DNA from: Candidatus Moraniibacteriota bacterium
GTDB taxonomy: Bacteria > Patescibacteriota > Minisyncoccia > CAIUEV01 > JAHKAQ01
Length of the DNA stretch: 50,676 nt
Assembly (NCBI GenBank): GCA_014729725.1
Contig: WJJL01000008.1
Coordinates: 1 to 50,676 of the forward strand
Direction: 5' to 3'
In this document: positions 1 through 9,061 of the stretch, in pieces
Position numbering within the stretch: position 1 is the stretch's first letter
Layout: the number at the start of each line of letters is the position of its first letter
The notes under the pieces: generated by a model
The model's input: the letters and a program-made list of their open reading frames with translations, nothing else
Told to the model about the DNA's origin: nothing
Databases searched by the model: none
Made by a program: the position numbers and the translations under genes

Positions 1-1126
1 TCGCCATCCCGTTGTCCTCCCCCGTACCTCCCAAATAGGTCGAAGCCAAGAGAGTATCCAAAGTAGAATTGAATTTGGAAACCACGATATCGTTGCCAAA
101 CGAAGCGCTGCTGTCGTTATAATCTATATCATAAGCCCCGGCACTGGCCGGATAATTGCTGCTTCGAGTATGCCCTACTACATAAACATTGCCGGCCCCG
201 TCCTGGGTAATATTAGGTCTGCCCACATAAGCTTCTCTGGCTCCAAAAAACTCAAACCGCTCCTCCTCGGCACCCCCTATCATTGTAGAAGCCACCAAGG
301 GATCGATAATCACCGGCTTGCTGTTATCATAGCTTTCCAGCTTGAATCCATAAGTATTGCCCTCTCTTAATTCATAACTTACCGGTACAAAATGCTTTTT
401 TCCCCCTTCGTATTGATAAGCCTGCGGATTCGTTAAAACCAGTTCTCTTTGTTGGGCGATTAATTTTAATTCACCGAATTTGGTTATTTCAAGCTTTTCA
501 ACTCCTTGTGGTTTAATATTAATACTTCCGCTATCACCTTGGGGGTTGATGATAAAAAGTTTTTCAATGTTTTTTTGTCGGGCCTTAAGTTTGACTTCTA
601 TGTTGGGATAAATCTCTCCTAAATCTATAAAATTATAGGCTTTGGCTGTTTTTTGTTCGTTATTTAAATAACCCAAAAAATAATTGATTTTAGCGGGCGA
701 AGGCTTTTCCCCTTGAGGATTAAGATTTATTGGGTTTTTTTCATTGTCAATAAATTTTTCTTTTATAGCCAGACCATTTATTTTTTGTTCTTCTGTTTCT
801 GTTTGAGTTTCTGTTTTTTCCTGGATGTCATAAGTTATATCATAAGGAGATATATAGACGGTTGCTTCTCCCAGTTGAGCGTAAAATCTAACCAATTCAT
901 TTTTTTGCCCGTTATTTTTTATAAAGGGCTGGGCATATCTTTGGTTATCTTGATAGAATTTATGAAGAAATTCCTGTTTTTCTTTTTTTTCTTGAGAGAT
1001 TTGGGGTTTAGCTTCTTTATCTTTATCTTTTTTAAAATAAGAATAATAAAAAAGCCCTATAATAGAAAATAAGGAAACTATAAAAAAACTGATAACTAAA
1101 AATTTTTTTATTTTTTTCTTTATCAT
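1..1126 (-). CDS. SBBP (beta-propeller) repeat-containing secreted/surface protein, 5' part of gene, C-terminus runs off left edge
   Basis: Reverse-strand reading from ATG at 1126..1124 is open to the window edge: MIKKKIKKFLVISFFIVSLFSIIGLFYYSYFKK... then ..YVGRPNITQDGAGNVYVVGHTRSSNYPAS..GNDIVVSKFNSTLDTLLASTYLGGTGEDNG, typical SBBP repeat wording. Absent from the supplied ORF track because it has no stop in the window. Confidence 0.85.
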   Translation of the reverse strand, partial: MIKKKIKKFLVISFFIVSLFSIIGLFYYSYFKKDKDKEAKPQISQEKKEKQEFLHKFYQDNQRYAQPFIKNNGQKNELVRFYAQLGEATVYISPYDITYDIQEKTETQTETEEQKINGLAIKEKFIDNEKNPINLNPQGEKPSPAKINYFLGYLNNEQKTAKAYNFIDLGEIYPNIEVKLKARQKNIEKLFIINPQGDSGSINIKPQGVEKLEITKFGELKLIAQQRELVLTNPQAYQYEGGKKHFVPVSYELREGNTYGFKLESYDNSKPVIIDPLVASTMIGGAEEERFEFFGAREAYVGRPNITQDGAGNVYVVGHTRSSNYPASAGAYDIDYNDSSASFGNDIVVSKFNSTLDTLLASTYLGGTGEDNGMA

Positions 1127-1333
1127 GAATATTTTTTTTTAATTTTAACTTAAATGGAACAATAACTCAATAGCTTTATGATTTCTTTATTGAAATAATA
1201 AAAGAAAAAAAGAAAGAGGGGGCTGGTTTTAAAAAGCCATTTTTATTGTTTTTTACTCATAAACTGACTATTGGAAATATTAATTAATTATGTAAAAATA
1301 ATTTGATGTTTTGATTTAGATTTGAAAAAATAA

Positions 1334-2221
1334 ATGTCAAAATCAACAGAAAAAATAAAAAAAGCGGTTCTTCCGGTAGCAGGCTATGGAACAAGATTTT
1401 TCCCCTTAACCAGGGCCCAACCCAAAGAAATGCTTCCAATTATGAACAAACCGGTAGTTCAATATATTGTCGAGGAATGTGTGGATTCTGGAATAGAGGA
1501 AATTATTTTCATTACGGGTCGGCATAAAAGAGCGATTGAAGACCATTTTGATTATCTTGAGGAGATCGAAGATGTTTTAGTTAAAAAAGGAATGTTTGAA
1601 GAGCTTCAAGAATTTGAAAATTTAAGAAAAAAGATTAATTTGATTTTCGTCCGTCAGGACAGGCAATTAGGAAATGGCCATGCTTTGATGTGCGCGGCTC
1701 ATTTATTAAAAGACGGGGAACCTTTTGTGTTTTGTAATGCCGATGATTTAATTGTTTCTAACTTTCCGGCAATTAAACAAATGATTAAAGAATATGAAAA
1801 AAATCAAATTGTTGAAGAATTGATTGCGGTTATGGAAATTAAACCGGAAAATCTCGGTAAATATGGAGTTGTAAAACCTATGTATAATATAGATAAAGAT
1901 AAAAAGATTTTTCAGGTGGAAAAAATTATTGAAAAACCTGAATTTAAGCAGGCTCCCAGTAATTTAGCCAACCCCGGCCGCTATATTTTGACCAAAGATA
2001 TTTTTAAGGCATTAAATGATACAAGCCGGGGACATGGTGGGGAAATTTGGATTTCCGACGCTTTTAATAAAATGGGAGAATTTAAGTCAATTTATGGCTG
2101 TATAGTTGAAGGAAAGAGATATGACTGTGGAGACAGGCTGGATTATTTAAAGGCCGTAATCGATTATGCCAAAAAAGATCCTGATATTAAAAAGCAATTT
2201 AACCGCTGGCTTAAAAAATGA
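1334..2221 (+). CDS. galU: UTP--glucose-1-phosphate uridylyltransferase (copy 1)
   Basis: KKAVLPVAGYGTRFFPLTRAQPKEMLPIMNKPVVQYIVEE; full-length GalU architecture. Confidence 0.92.
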   Translation: MSKSTEKIKKAVLPVAGYGTRFFPLTRAQPKEMLPIMNKPVVQYIVEECVDSGIEEIIFITGRHKRAIEDHFDYLEEIEDVLVKKGMFEELQEFENLRKKINLIFVRQDRQLGNGHALMCAAHLLKDGEPFVFCNADDLIVSNFPAIKQMIKEYEKNQIVEELIAVMEIKPENLGKYGVVKPMYNIDKDKKIFQVEKIIEKPEFKQAPSNLANPGRYILTKDIFKALNDTSRGHGGEIWISDAFNKMGEFKSIYGCIVEGKRYDCGDRLDYLKAVIDYAKKDPDIKKQFNRWLKK

Positions 2222-2402
2222 AAATTTTATCACATCGCCTTGTTTTTCAGAGGCTCCTTACCGAAATCATCCTATTTAGCAGCAGCTCCTTAAACTATTC
2301 AAAAAGTATTCAAATTTTCAATTGCAAAATTTTTTATAATAAGTTAGAAAGAAAGCATAAAGTAAAATTTTTCTAAAAAATTCTTTAAAATACAAATTTA
2401 TT

Positions 2403-3566
2403 ATGAATATTGTAATTTTAGCCGGCGGAAGCGGAACTCGGCTTTGGCCGATGAGCAGAACCAACAAATCAAAACAATTCAGTAAAATAATTGGTAATAA
2501 AACTCTTTTAGAAGTTACCCTTGACAGGTTTAAAAATAATTATCCCCAAAAAAATATCTATATTTCCACCATTCCTCAATACTGCCAGAATATAAAAGAA
2601 ATCCTACCCAACTTTCCATTGGAAAATATTATAGTGGAACCTGATAAAAGAGACACGGCAGCCGCTATGGGATATGTGGCTTCGGTTTTATATTTGAAAG
2701 AGCCTGATGAACCGATGATATTTGTAGCTTCGGATCACTATATTGGTAATGAAGATTTGTTTATTAACGCTTTAAAAGTGGCGGAAAAAGAGATAAGAAG
2801 AACTCGAAAGATGTTTGATATTGGAATTGTTCCGGATTATCCTTCTACGGCTTTGGGATACACTAAGATTGGGAAAAGGTTAAAAAAAGATAGTGATGTA
2901 AAAATTTATGAATTTTTAGGACACAAAGAAAAACCCACTTATGAAAAAGCCAAAGGATATGTTTCAAGCGGAGAATATCTTTGGCACGGCAATTTTTATA
3001 TGTGGACGCCAAGGCTTTTTTTAAAAGCCTTTAAAAAGTATGCCCCGGATATTTATATTCATTTAAAAAAAATAATCAAGCTTATAAGGCAGAACGGCAT
3101 AAAAACCTCTGACGGAAAAGGGATGGAGGTTATCCCTTGTCAAATGCCCATAAACTTTGATCAACTTCCGGCTTTTAAAAAAAAGATTTTTGAAACCTAT
3201 TCTCAAATCAGAAAAGAAATGATAGATTATGCGATAACCGAAAAAATGGATAATAGTGAAATAAGGATTATTAAGGGGGAGTTTTTTTGGAGCGATGTAG
3301 GAAACTGGAACGATTTGCACAAAAAATTGGTTACCTCCAAAGACTCCAAAGGTAATTTGGTGAAAGGCGACTGGGTGGGAATCGACACTACTCAAAGTAT
3401 AATTTATACTCACAAAAATAAATTAGTCGCAACCATTGGTTTGGATGATATTGTGATAGTAGATACACCGGATGCTTTATTGGTTTGTCCTAAAGGAAGA
3501 GCTCAGGATGTTAAACAGATTATCGATAAAATCAAACTAAACAAGAAAAGAGATAAATATTTATAA
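2403..3566 (+). CDS. manC: mannose-1-phosphate guanylyltransferase-like nucleotidyltransferase
   Basis: MNIVILAGGSGTRLWPMSRTNKSKQF...VEPDKRDTAAAMGYVAS...FVASDHYI; ManC/GMP-type signatures. Confidence 0.88.
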   Translation: MNIVILAGGSGTRLWPMSRTNKSKQFSKIIGNKTLLEVTLDRFKNNYPQKNIYISTIPQYCQNIKEILPNFPLENIIVEPDKRDTAAAMGYVASVLYLKEPDEPMIFVASDHYIGNEDLFINALKVAEKEIRRTRKMFDIGIVPDYPSTALGYTKIGKRLKKDSDVKIYEFLGHKEKPTYEKAKGYVSSGEYLWHGNFYMWTPRLFLKAFKKYAPDIYIHLKKIIKLIRQNGIKTSDGKGMEVIPCQMPINFDQLPAFKKKIFETYSQIRKEMIDYAITEKMDNSEIRIIKGEFFWSDVGNWNDLHKKLVTSKDSKGNLVKGDWVGIDTTQSIIYTHKNKLVATIGLDDIVIVDTPDALLVCPKGRAQDVKQIIDKIKLNKKRDKYL

Positions 3567-3583
3567 CATTTGAGATTATCAAT

Positions 3584-3673
<90 letters not shown>

Positions 3674-3699
3674 AAAACTAAGAAATTTTTTCTCGTTTT

Positions 3700-4581
3700 G
3701 TGATTGAATTAAAGCTAATGAGATTTAAAAAACCCATATCAGTTTCTGTTATAATTGTTAACTATAAAAGCCAAGAATATCTTGAAAGGTTAATTTTTAA
3801 TTTTGTAAAAGATTTAATAAAATTAAACAAGGAGATTGAAATTATTGTTTTTGATAACTCTTTTCAACTAAAAAGCCTTGAATTAAAAAAAATAATTCAC
3901 TCCGCCGGACACGGAATTCCTTTTCGTTTTTTAAAAAGTAAAAAAAACATTGGTTTTGGCAGGGCCTGCAACATAGCTTCCAGGAAAAGCCAAGGAAAAT
4001 ATTTATTTTTTATAAATCCGGATTGTTTAGTAAAACCGGATCAAATCAAAAAATTACTTAAAGCTTTTAAATTCAATCCAAAAATAGGAATAATCGCTCC
4101 TTATTTAATTAATCCAAAAGGAAAAATTCAAAGATACGGTTTTGCTCAAAATCAGGATATTTGGGACAAGCTATTTGCCAAAGACAGAAATAAAGCCGAA
4201 AAAGCCGAATTTAAATTAAATAATAAAAATTTGAAAAAAGTTAAATGGGTTAGCGGAGCTTGCTTTTTAATTCCGAGGAAAATATTTTTTTTGGTTAAAG
4301 GCTTTGATGAAAATTTTTTTTTGTATTTTGAAGACAGAGATTTGAGTAAAAAAGTAAGAAATAAAGGGTATAAAACAGTTATATTTAAAAAGGTAAAAAT
4401 TATCCATTATGAAAGTAAAAGTAAAATAAGCTGGAGTAAAAGAAAGAAACATTATTATCAAAGCCAGGACTATTTTTTTCTAAAACATTACGGTAAAATA
4501 GCTTTGTGGATTATGAAATTTTTAAGACTGCCTATTTATATTAAAAATGTTTATTTATCAAAATTTAAAATTAAAACATAG
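3700..4581 (+). CDS. glycosyltransferase family 2 (rhamnosyltransferase-like); start GTG 3700 or ATG 3718
   Basis: SVSVIIVNYKSQEYLERLI..FINPDCLVKPDQI..GACFLIPRKIFFLVKGFDENFFLYFEDRDLSKKVRNKGYK. Confidence 0.85.
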   Translation: MIELKLMRFKKPISVSVIIVNYKSQEYLERLIFNFVKDLIKLNKEIEIIVFDNSFQLKSLELKKIIHSAGHGIPFRFLKSKKNIGFGRACNIASRKSQGKYLFFINPDCLVKPDQIKKLLKAFKFNPKIGIIAPYLINPKGKIQRYGFAQNQDIWDKLFAKDRNKAEKAEFKLNNKNLKKVKWVSGACFLIPRKIFFLVKGFDENFFLYFEDRDLSKKVRNKGYKTVIFKKVKIIHYESKSKISWSKRKKHYYQSQDYFFLKHYGKIALWIMKFLRLPIYIKNVYLSKFKIKT

Positions 4582-6070
4582 AAGGGATTTTTTAATTTTT
4601 TTCTTAATTTTTGTTTTGGTCGGAATTATGATTGGATTGGAGCCATTGATTTCTTTAATATTTCTATCAGGGGCTATTTTGGCGGGATTAATATTTTTGT
4701 TTCCCAAATATTTTCTGTACTTTTTAGTATTTTGCCTGCCTTTTCTGCCTGCTCTTAATCTTGCTCCGGGATTTGACATAGCCGGTTCTCGGGTTTTAAT
4801 TATTTTGATTTTTGCGGCTTGGTTTATAAGGGGCTTGTTAAAAAAAGATTTAAAAATCAGCTTTGATTTTATTTCTATTTTTTTAATTGGATTTTTACTT
4901 TTTGTTTCTTTAACAATTTTGTATACTCCGATTTTTGAGCGTACCGGAAGAAAATTATTGGTTTTTTATTCAATTTTTCCTCTTTACTTTATTTATTTTG
5001 ATTATTTAAAAAAATATGGCGGAAAATTTTTAATAAAAACCTTAAAAATTTTAGGTTTATCCGGTTTTTTGGTAAGTTTTTTCGGGTTTTTTCAGTTTAT
5101 GCTTCAATTCATTGCAGGCAAAGAATTGATAATAAAGATTTACAGTAATTATTTGGGTGGTTTTTTATGGGGAGAAACTGCCGCTAAAAGCGTTTATGAA
5201 AATCCCAGCTGGCTTTTTGACGCAGGTTTCGCTGATTTATTAAGAGCCTTCTCCACCTTGCCGGATCCGCATATTTTTAGTTTTTTTCTAAGTTTTACAG
5301 CTCCGGCGCAAGGTTATTTGATATATCACTATTGGAGAAAAAACAAGAAGAAGGGGAATGAAACTTTTCCTTTATTGTTTTGGGCTGGTGCTTTTTTATT
5401 AAGCCTGATTAATGAATTTTTAACTTTCTCCAGAGGCGGATATGTGGGATTTTTTTTGGCGGTTTCTTGTTTGGTTTTTTTGCTAATTATTAAAAAGATT
5501 AAAAAAAATCCGGTTTCCTTTTTAAGGAAAAAACATAATAGACAAAATTTTTTCTACGGTTTTACAATTTTTGTGGGCTTAGCCTTGCTTTTTGGTTTGG
5601 GTTATTATTTTTTCCCTCAAAATCCTCTTTCCAAGAGAATAACTTCAATTTTTAACATTCAGGAAGGTTCTAATTTGGGGAGGTTAAAAATCTGGTCTCA
5701 AGCTTACAATTTATTTAAAGACAATTTTTATTTTGGGGTTGGATTGGGCGCTTATTCTTATGAAATCAAACCAAGCAAACATTATCGAGATCCGATTTAT
5801 GCTCACAATATTTATTTAGAGTTTTTGGCAGAGACAGGAATTATAGGGTTTTTATTATATTTTGGAGTTATTCTTTATGCTATTTTGTATCCACTAAAAT
5901 CTTTTTTATTTAAAAACAGCTCTGTATCCCTGGCTTTATTGACGGGATTAATTTGGTTTTTGATTCATGGTTTTTTTGAAATGCCTCTTTATTCCCCTGT
6001 AATTTTACCTTTATTTATGATAAATTTAGCAATGGTCAGTTATGAGAATTCAGCAGCTGGAAAATTATAA
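4547..6070 (+). CDS. O-antigen ligase/polymerase-like multi-pass membrane protein
   Basis: Many TM segments; RGGYVGFFLAVSCL, GLGAYSYEIKPSKHYRDPIYAHNIYLEFLAETGIIGFLLYFG (Wzy_C/O-antigen ligase pattern). Confidence 0.82.
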   Translation: MFIYQNLKLKHRRDFLIFFLIFVLVGIMIGLEPLISLIFLSGAILAGLIFLFPKYFLYFLVFCLPFLPALNLAPGFDIAGSRVLIILIFAAWFIRGLLKKDLKISFDFISIFLIGFLLFVSLTILYTPIFERTGRKLLVFYSIFPLYFIYFDYLKKYGGKFLIKTLKILGLSGFLVSFFGFFQFMLQFIAGKELIIKIYSNYLGGFLWGETAAKSVYENPSWLFDAGFADLLRAFSTLPDPHIFSFFLSFTAPAQGYLIYHYWRKNKKKGNETFPLLFWAGAFLLSLINEFLTFSRGGYVGFFLAVSCLVFLLIIKKIKKNPVSFLRKKHNRQNFFYGFTIFVGLALLFGLGYYFFPQNPLSKRITSIFNIQEGSNLGRLKIWSQAYNLFKDNFYFGVGLGAYSYEIKPSKHYRDPIYAHNIYLEFLAETGIIGFLLYFGVILYAILYPLKSFLFKNSSVSLALLTGLIWFLIHGFFEMPLYSPVILPLFMINLAMVSYENSAAGKL

Positions 6071-6158
6071 AGGGTTTTTTAAAAAATGTTTAAAACATAA
6101 GTTACTGTCTTAGCTTTAATCTTTAATTTTTAATTTCGTAATTCAAAATAATTTAGGT

Positions 6159-7361
6159 ATGAATAAAACATTGCAGGATCAACAAAAAAAATTGCCTAAA
6201 ACTCCCGGGGTTTACTTTTTTTTAGATAAAAAAAAGACCATTATTTATATTGGGAAAGCTTCGGTTTTAAGAACCAGAACCGCTGCTTATTTTAGAGATG
6301 ACTTAGATTTGAAAACAGCTCAATTAATGAAAAATGCGCGGGATATAAAATATGTTAAAAGCCAGACCGCTTTAGAGGCTATGTTTTTGGAAGCTCGGCT
6401 TATTAAAAAACATCAACCTCAATATAATATTAAGCAAAAGGATGATAAATCCAACACTTATTTGATAATTACCAATGAAGAAATTCCCAGGATTGAAATA
6501 ACCAGACCCACCGCTCTTCATAATTTCAAAATCAAAGAAAGCTTTGGTCCCTTCCAAAGTAAAAAAGAGCTGGAACAGGCTTTAAGAATTCTTAGAAAGA
6601 TTTTTCCTTATCACAGCGAAAAGAATTTTAAAAAACCCTGCTTTCATTTTCAGATAGGGCTGTGCCCCGGTCCCTGCGCCGGAGCTATCAGTAAAAAAGA
6701 TTATTTAAAAAATATCAGGAATTTATCAACTATTTTTAAAGGGGGTAAAAAAAGAATCATTAACAGGCTGGAAAAAAGGATGCGGATTTTAAGCAAAAAT
6801 AAAAATTATGAAAAGGCCGCAGTTTTACGAGACACTATTGCTGCCTTAAACAATCATAGGGATATTCAAATTTCTCAAAAAGACTCCATTAATTGGAAAG
6901 TTGTCAGCGATATTCCGAAAAGGCTGGAAGCTTATGATATTTCCAACATTTCCGGAAAATTCGCAACCGGCTCTATGGTGGTTTTTAATTTTGGCAGACC
7001 GGATAAAACCGAATATCGAAAATTTAAAATAAAAACTTTGGATAAACCCAACGATACCGCCATGTTAAAAGAGGTTTTAAAAAGAAGGTTTAACAACGCC
7101 TGGGAAAGACCCTCGGTGATTTTTATTGATGGAGGCCTCGCACAGATCAGAGCCGCCAGTGAAGTTTTAAGATCCCTTAATTTAAGAATCCCTTTGATTT
7201 CAGTAGCTAAAGGGGCTTACAGAAAGGGATTTAGGGTTTTTAAAAGTCATAAAAATTTAAATGTAAACGCAGAGCTGTTAAAAGAAGCTTCACAAGAAGC
7301 ACATAGATTTGCTATAAATTATCACAGAAATCTTAGAGATAAAAATTTTTTGGCTTTTTAA
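6159..7361 (+). CDS. uvrC: UvrC-like excinuclease subunit, short form
   Basis: GIY-YIG N-domain (LPKTPGVYFFLDKKKTIIYIGKASVLRTRTAAYF), Cys cluster PCFHFQIGLCPGPCAG, UVR motif, RNase H-like domain (YDISNISG..FIDGGLAQI); ends at HRNLRDKNFLAF without HhH tail. Confidence 0.87.
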   Translation: MNKTLQDQQKKLPKTPGVYFFLDKKKTIIYIGKASVLRTRTAAYFRDDLDLKTAQLMKNARDIKYVKSQTALEAMFLEARLIKKHQPQYNIKQKDDKSNTYLIITNEEIPRIEITRPTALHNFKIKESFGPFQSKKELEQALRILRKIFPYHSEKNFKKPCFHFQIGLCPGPCAGAISKKDYLKNIRNLSTIFKGGKKRIINRLEKRMRILSKNKNYEKAAVLRDTIAALNNHRDIQISQKDSINWKVVSDIPKRLEAYDISNISGKFATGSMVVFNFGRPDKTEYRKFKIKTLDKPNDTAMLKEVLKRRFNNAWERPSVIFIDGGLAQIRAASEVLRSLNLRIPLISVAKGAYRKGFRVFKSHKNLNVNAELLKEASQEAHRFAINYHRNLRDKNFLAF

Positions 7362-7395
7362 TTTTGCAATCCAAAATAATTTATAAATTTTAAAT

Positions 7396-8460
7396 ATGGC
7401 AAAAATAATTTATGCTGTCCAAGGCGAAGGCAGAGGACATAGTTCCAGAAGTAAAATAATAATAGAAGGTCTTTTGCAAAAAGGGCATAAGATAAAAATT
7501 ATAAGTTCCAATAAAGGCTACGCTTATTTGAGTAAATTTTTTGATAATGTTGAAAAAATTATGGGCCTTGGTTTTGTTTATGAAAAAGAAAAAGTGGATA
7601 TATTAAAAACTTTGCAGAAAAATTTAAATCTGGGAATTTTAAAGGGACATAAATCCTTGAATTTAATTAACAAACTTTTCAGCGAATTTAAACCTGATCT
7701 GGTTATTTCCGATTTTGAACCTTTTGTGCCTTTTATCGCCAACTTAAGGGGTGTTCCAATCATTAGCGTAACTCATCAACATTTAATATCTCATTGCAAG
7801 ATTGATTATTTGCATTCCTGGAAAGACGAATACTTTTATGCTGATGCAGTAACCAATAATATGTATTGGTTTGTTAAACATTATTTTGTCACTTCTTTTT
7901 ATTTTCCGGAAATAAAAAAAGATTATAAGAAAAAGCTAAGCTTGACAGGGCCGATTTTGCGAAAAGAGGTTTTTGAACAAAAGGTAAAAGTCAAAGATCA
8001 TATTTTAGTATATGTTACCAGTGAAAATATGTCTTCAATTTTGGATATAATAAAAGGATTAGATTTTAAATTTATCATTTACGGCTTCGAAGGTAAAAAA
8101 AATTGCGAAAATTTAATTTTTAAAAAACCCAGCACCAAAGGATTTTTAAAAGATCTCGCTCAATGCAAAGCAGTCATAACCAACGGGGGATATTCTCTAA
8201 TCAGTGAAGCCCTATATTACGGAAAACCAATTTATTCCATTCCTATTGGTAATCAATTTGAACAGATGCTAAATGCTTATTATTTGGAGAGGATGGGCTT
8301 GGGAATTTATGATTTTCATCCGGGTAAACAAAGATTAAAATCCCTTATACAAGGATTGGATTATTTCAGGTACAATATTTCCCGACAAAGGCAAAGAATA
8401 TTTGAAAATAAAAATTTTCTAGAGCTATTGGGTGAAAAAATCAATCAATTCACAAAATAA
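7396..8460 (+). CDS. glycosyltransferase (MGT/family 28-type fold)
   Basis: MAKIIYAVQGEGRGHSSRSKIIIEGLLQKGHKIKII...AVITNGGYSLISEALYYGKPIYSIPIGNQFEQMLNAYYLERMGLG. Confidence 0.8.
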   Translation: MAKIIYAVQGEGRGHSSRSKIIIEGLLQKGHKIKIISSNKGYAYLSKFFDNVEKIMGLGFVYEKEKVDILKTLQKNLNLGILKGHKSLNLINKLFSEFKPDLVISDFEPFVPFIANLRGVPIISVTHQHLISHCKIDYLHSWKDEYFYADAVTNNMYWFVKHYFVTSFYFPEIKKDYKKKLSLTGPILRKEVFEQKVKVKDHILVYVTSENMSSILDIIKGLDFKFIIYGFEGKKNCENLIFKKPSTKGFLKDLAQCKAVITNGGYSLISEALYYGKPIYSIPIGNQFEQMLNAYYLERMGLGIYDFHPGKQRLKSLIQGLDYFRYNISRQRQRIFENKNFLELLGEKINQFTK

Positions 8461-8485
8461 AAGCGGTTAATGCCGCTTTTATTTT
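8454..8485. terminator. bidirectional intrinsic terminator between convergent genes
   Basis: AAAATAAAAGCGG-TTAATG-CCGCTTTTATTTT perfect 13 bp inverted repeat. Confidence 0.9.
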
Positions 8486-8504
8486 TTCAAATTTTACTCG
8501 TCGA

Positions 8505-8798
8505 TTATTCAATTACAGCCAAAATATCTTCATTTTTTAAAATCAAATGTTCTTTTTTTCCGATGTTTATTTCGGTTCCGCTATATTTAGCAAAAATTAT
8601 TTTATCGCCTTTTTTAACTTCAGGTTTAATTTTAACTCCGTCGTCGAATTTCCCCGGACCTACAGCTACAACTATTCCTTCTTGAGGCTTGTCTTCGCTG
8701 GCGGTATCCGGAAGCACAATACCTGATTCTGTCACTTTATCTTCTTGTTTGAGTTCCACTAAAATGTTGTCTCCCAAAGGTTTAATTTTGTTTGCCAT
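8505..8798 (-). CDS. groS: co-chaperonin GroES
   Basis: MANKIKPLGDNILVELKQEDKVTESGIVLPDTASEDKPQEGIVVAVGPGKF...GDKIIFAKYSGTEI. Confidence 0.95.
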   Translation of the reverse strand: MANKIKPLGDNILVELKQEDKVTESGIVLPDTASEDKPQEGIVVAVGPGKFDDGVKIKPEVKKGDKIIFAKYSGTEINIGKKEHLILKNEDILAVIE

Positions 8799-8891
8799 CT
8801 TTTTTTAAGATTAATGATTAATAGAAATGCTATTTAATTTAGATTAATTTCTTAAAGTTAATTAATTCTAAAAAAAGATTAGCAAATTAAA

Positions 8892-8918
8892 TTGGCACTC
8901 GTCAAGTGGGAGTGCTAA
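8892..8918. promoter_or_regulatory. CIRCE operator (HrcA binding site)
   Basis: TTGGCACTC-N9-GAGTGCTAA; one mismatch to the classical TTAGCACTC-N9-GAGTGCTAA; 94 bp upstream of groES start. Confidence 0.93.
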
Positions 8919-9061
8919 TATGGTTTTAAGAAGGCTATTTTTATGGTATTTTTTTGAAAAATTAGCTAAACTAAATTTAAATGAAATCTATTTTATCTTG
9001 TTGTAAGGGGATTAAGTTCAAGATAATCTTGATTAACAAACAGTAATTAAACAAAATCTAT

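Noticed and set aside
170-1072. Plus-strand ORFs 170..370 and 713..1072
   Set aside because: Antisense to a continuous minus-strand SBBP protein; composition is low-complexity Phe-rich as expected from antisense of Lys-rich coding DNA.
2240-2300. CAGAGGCTCC / GCAGCTCC fragments resembling pieces near 21646 and 21837
   Set aside because: Matches are too short (8-10 nt) to distinguish from chance.
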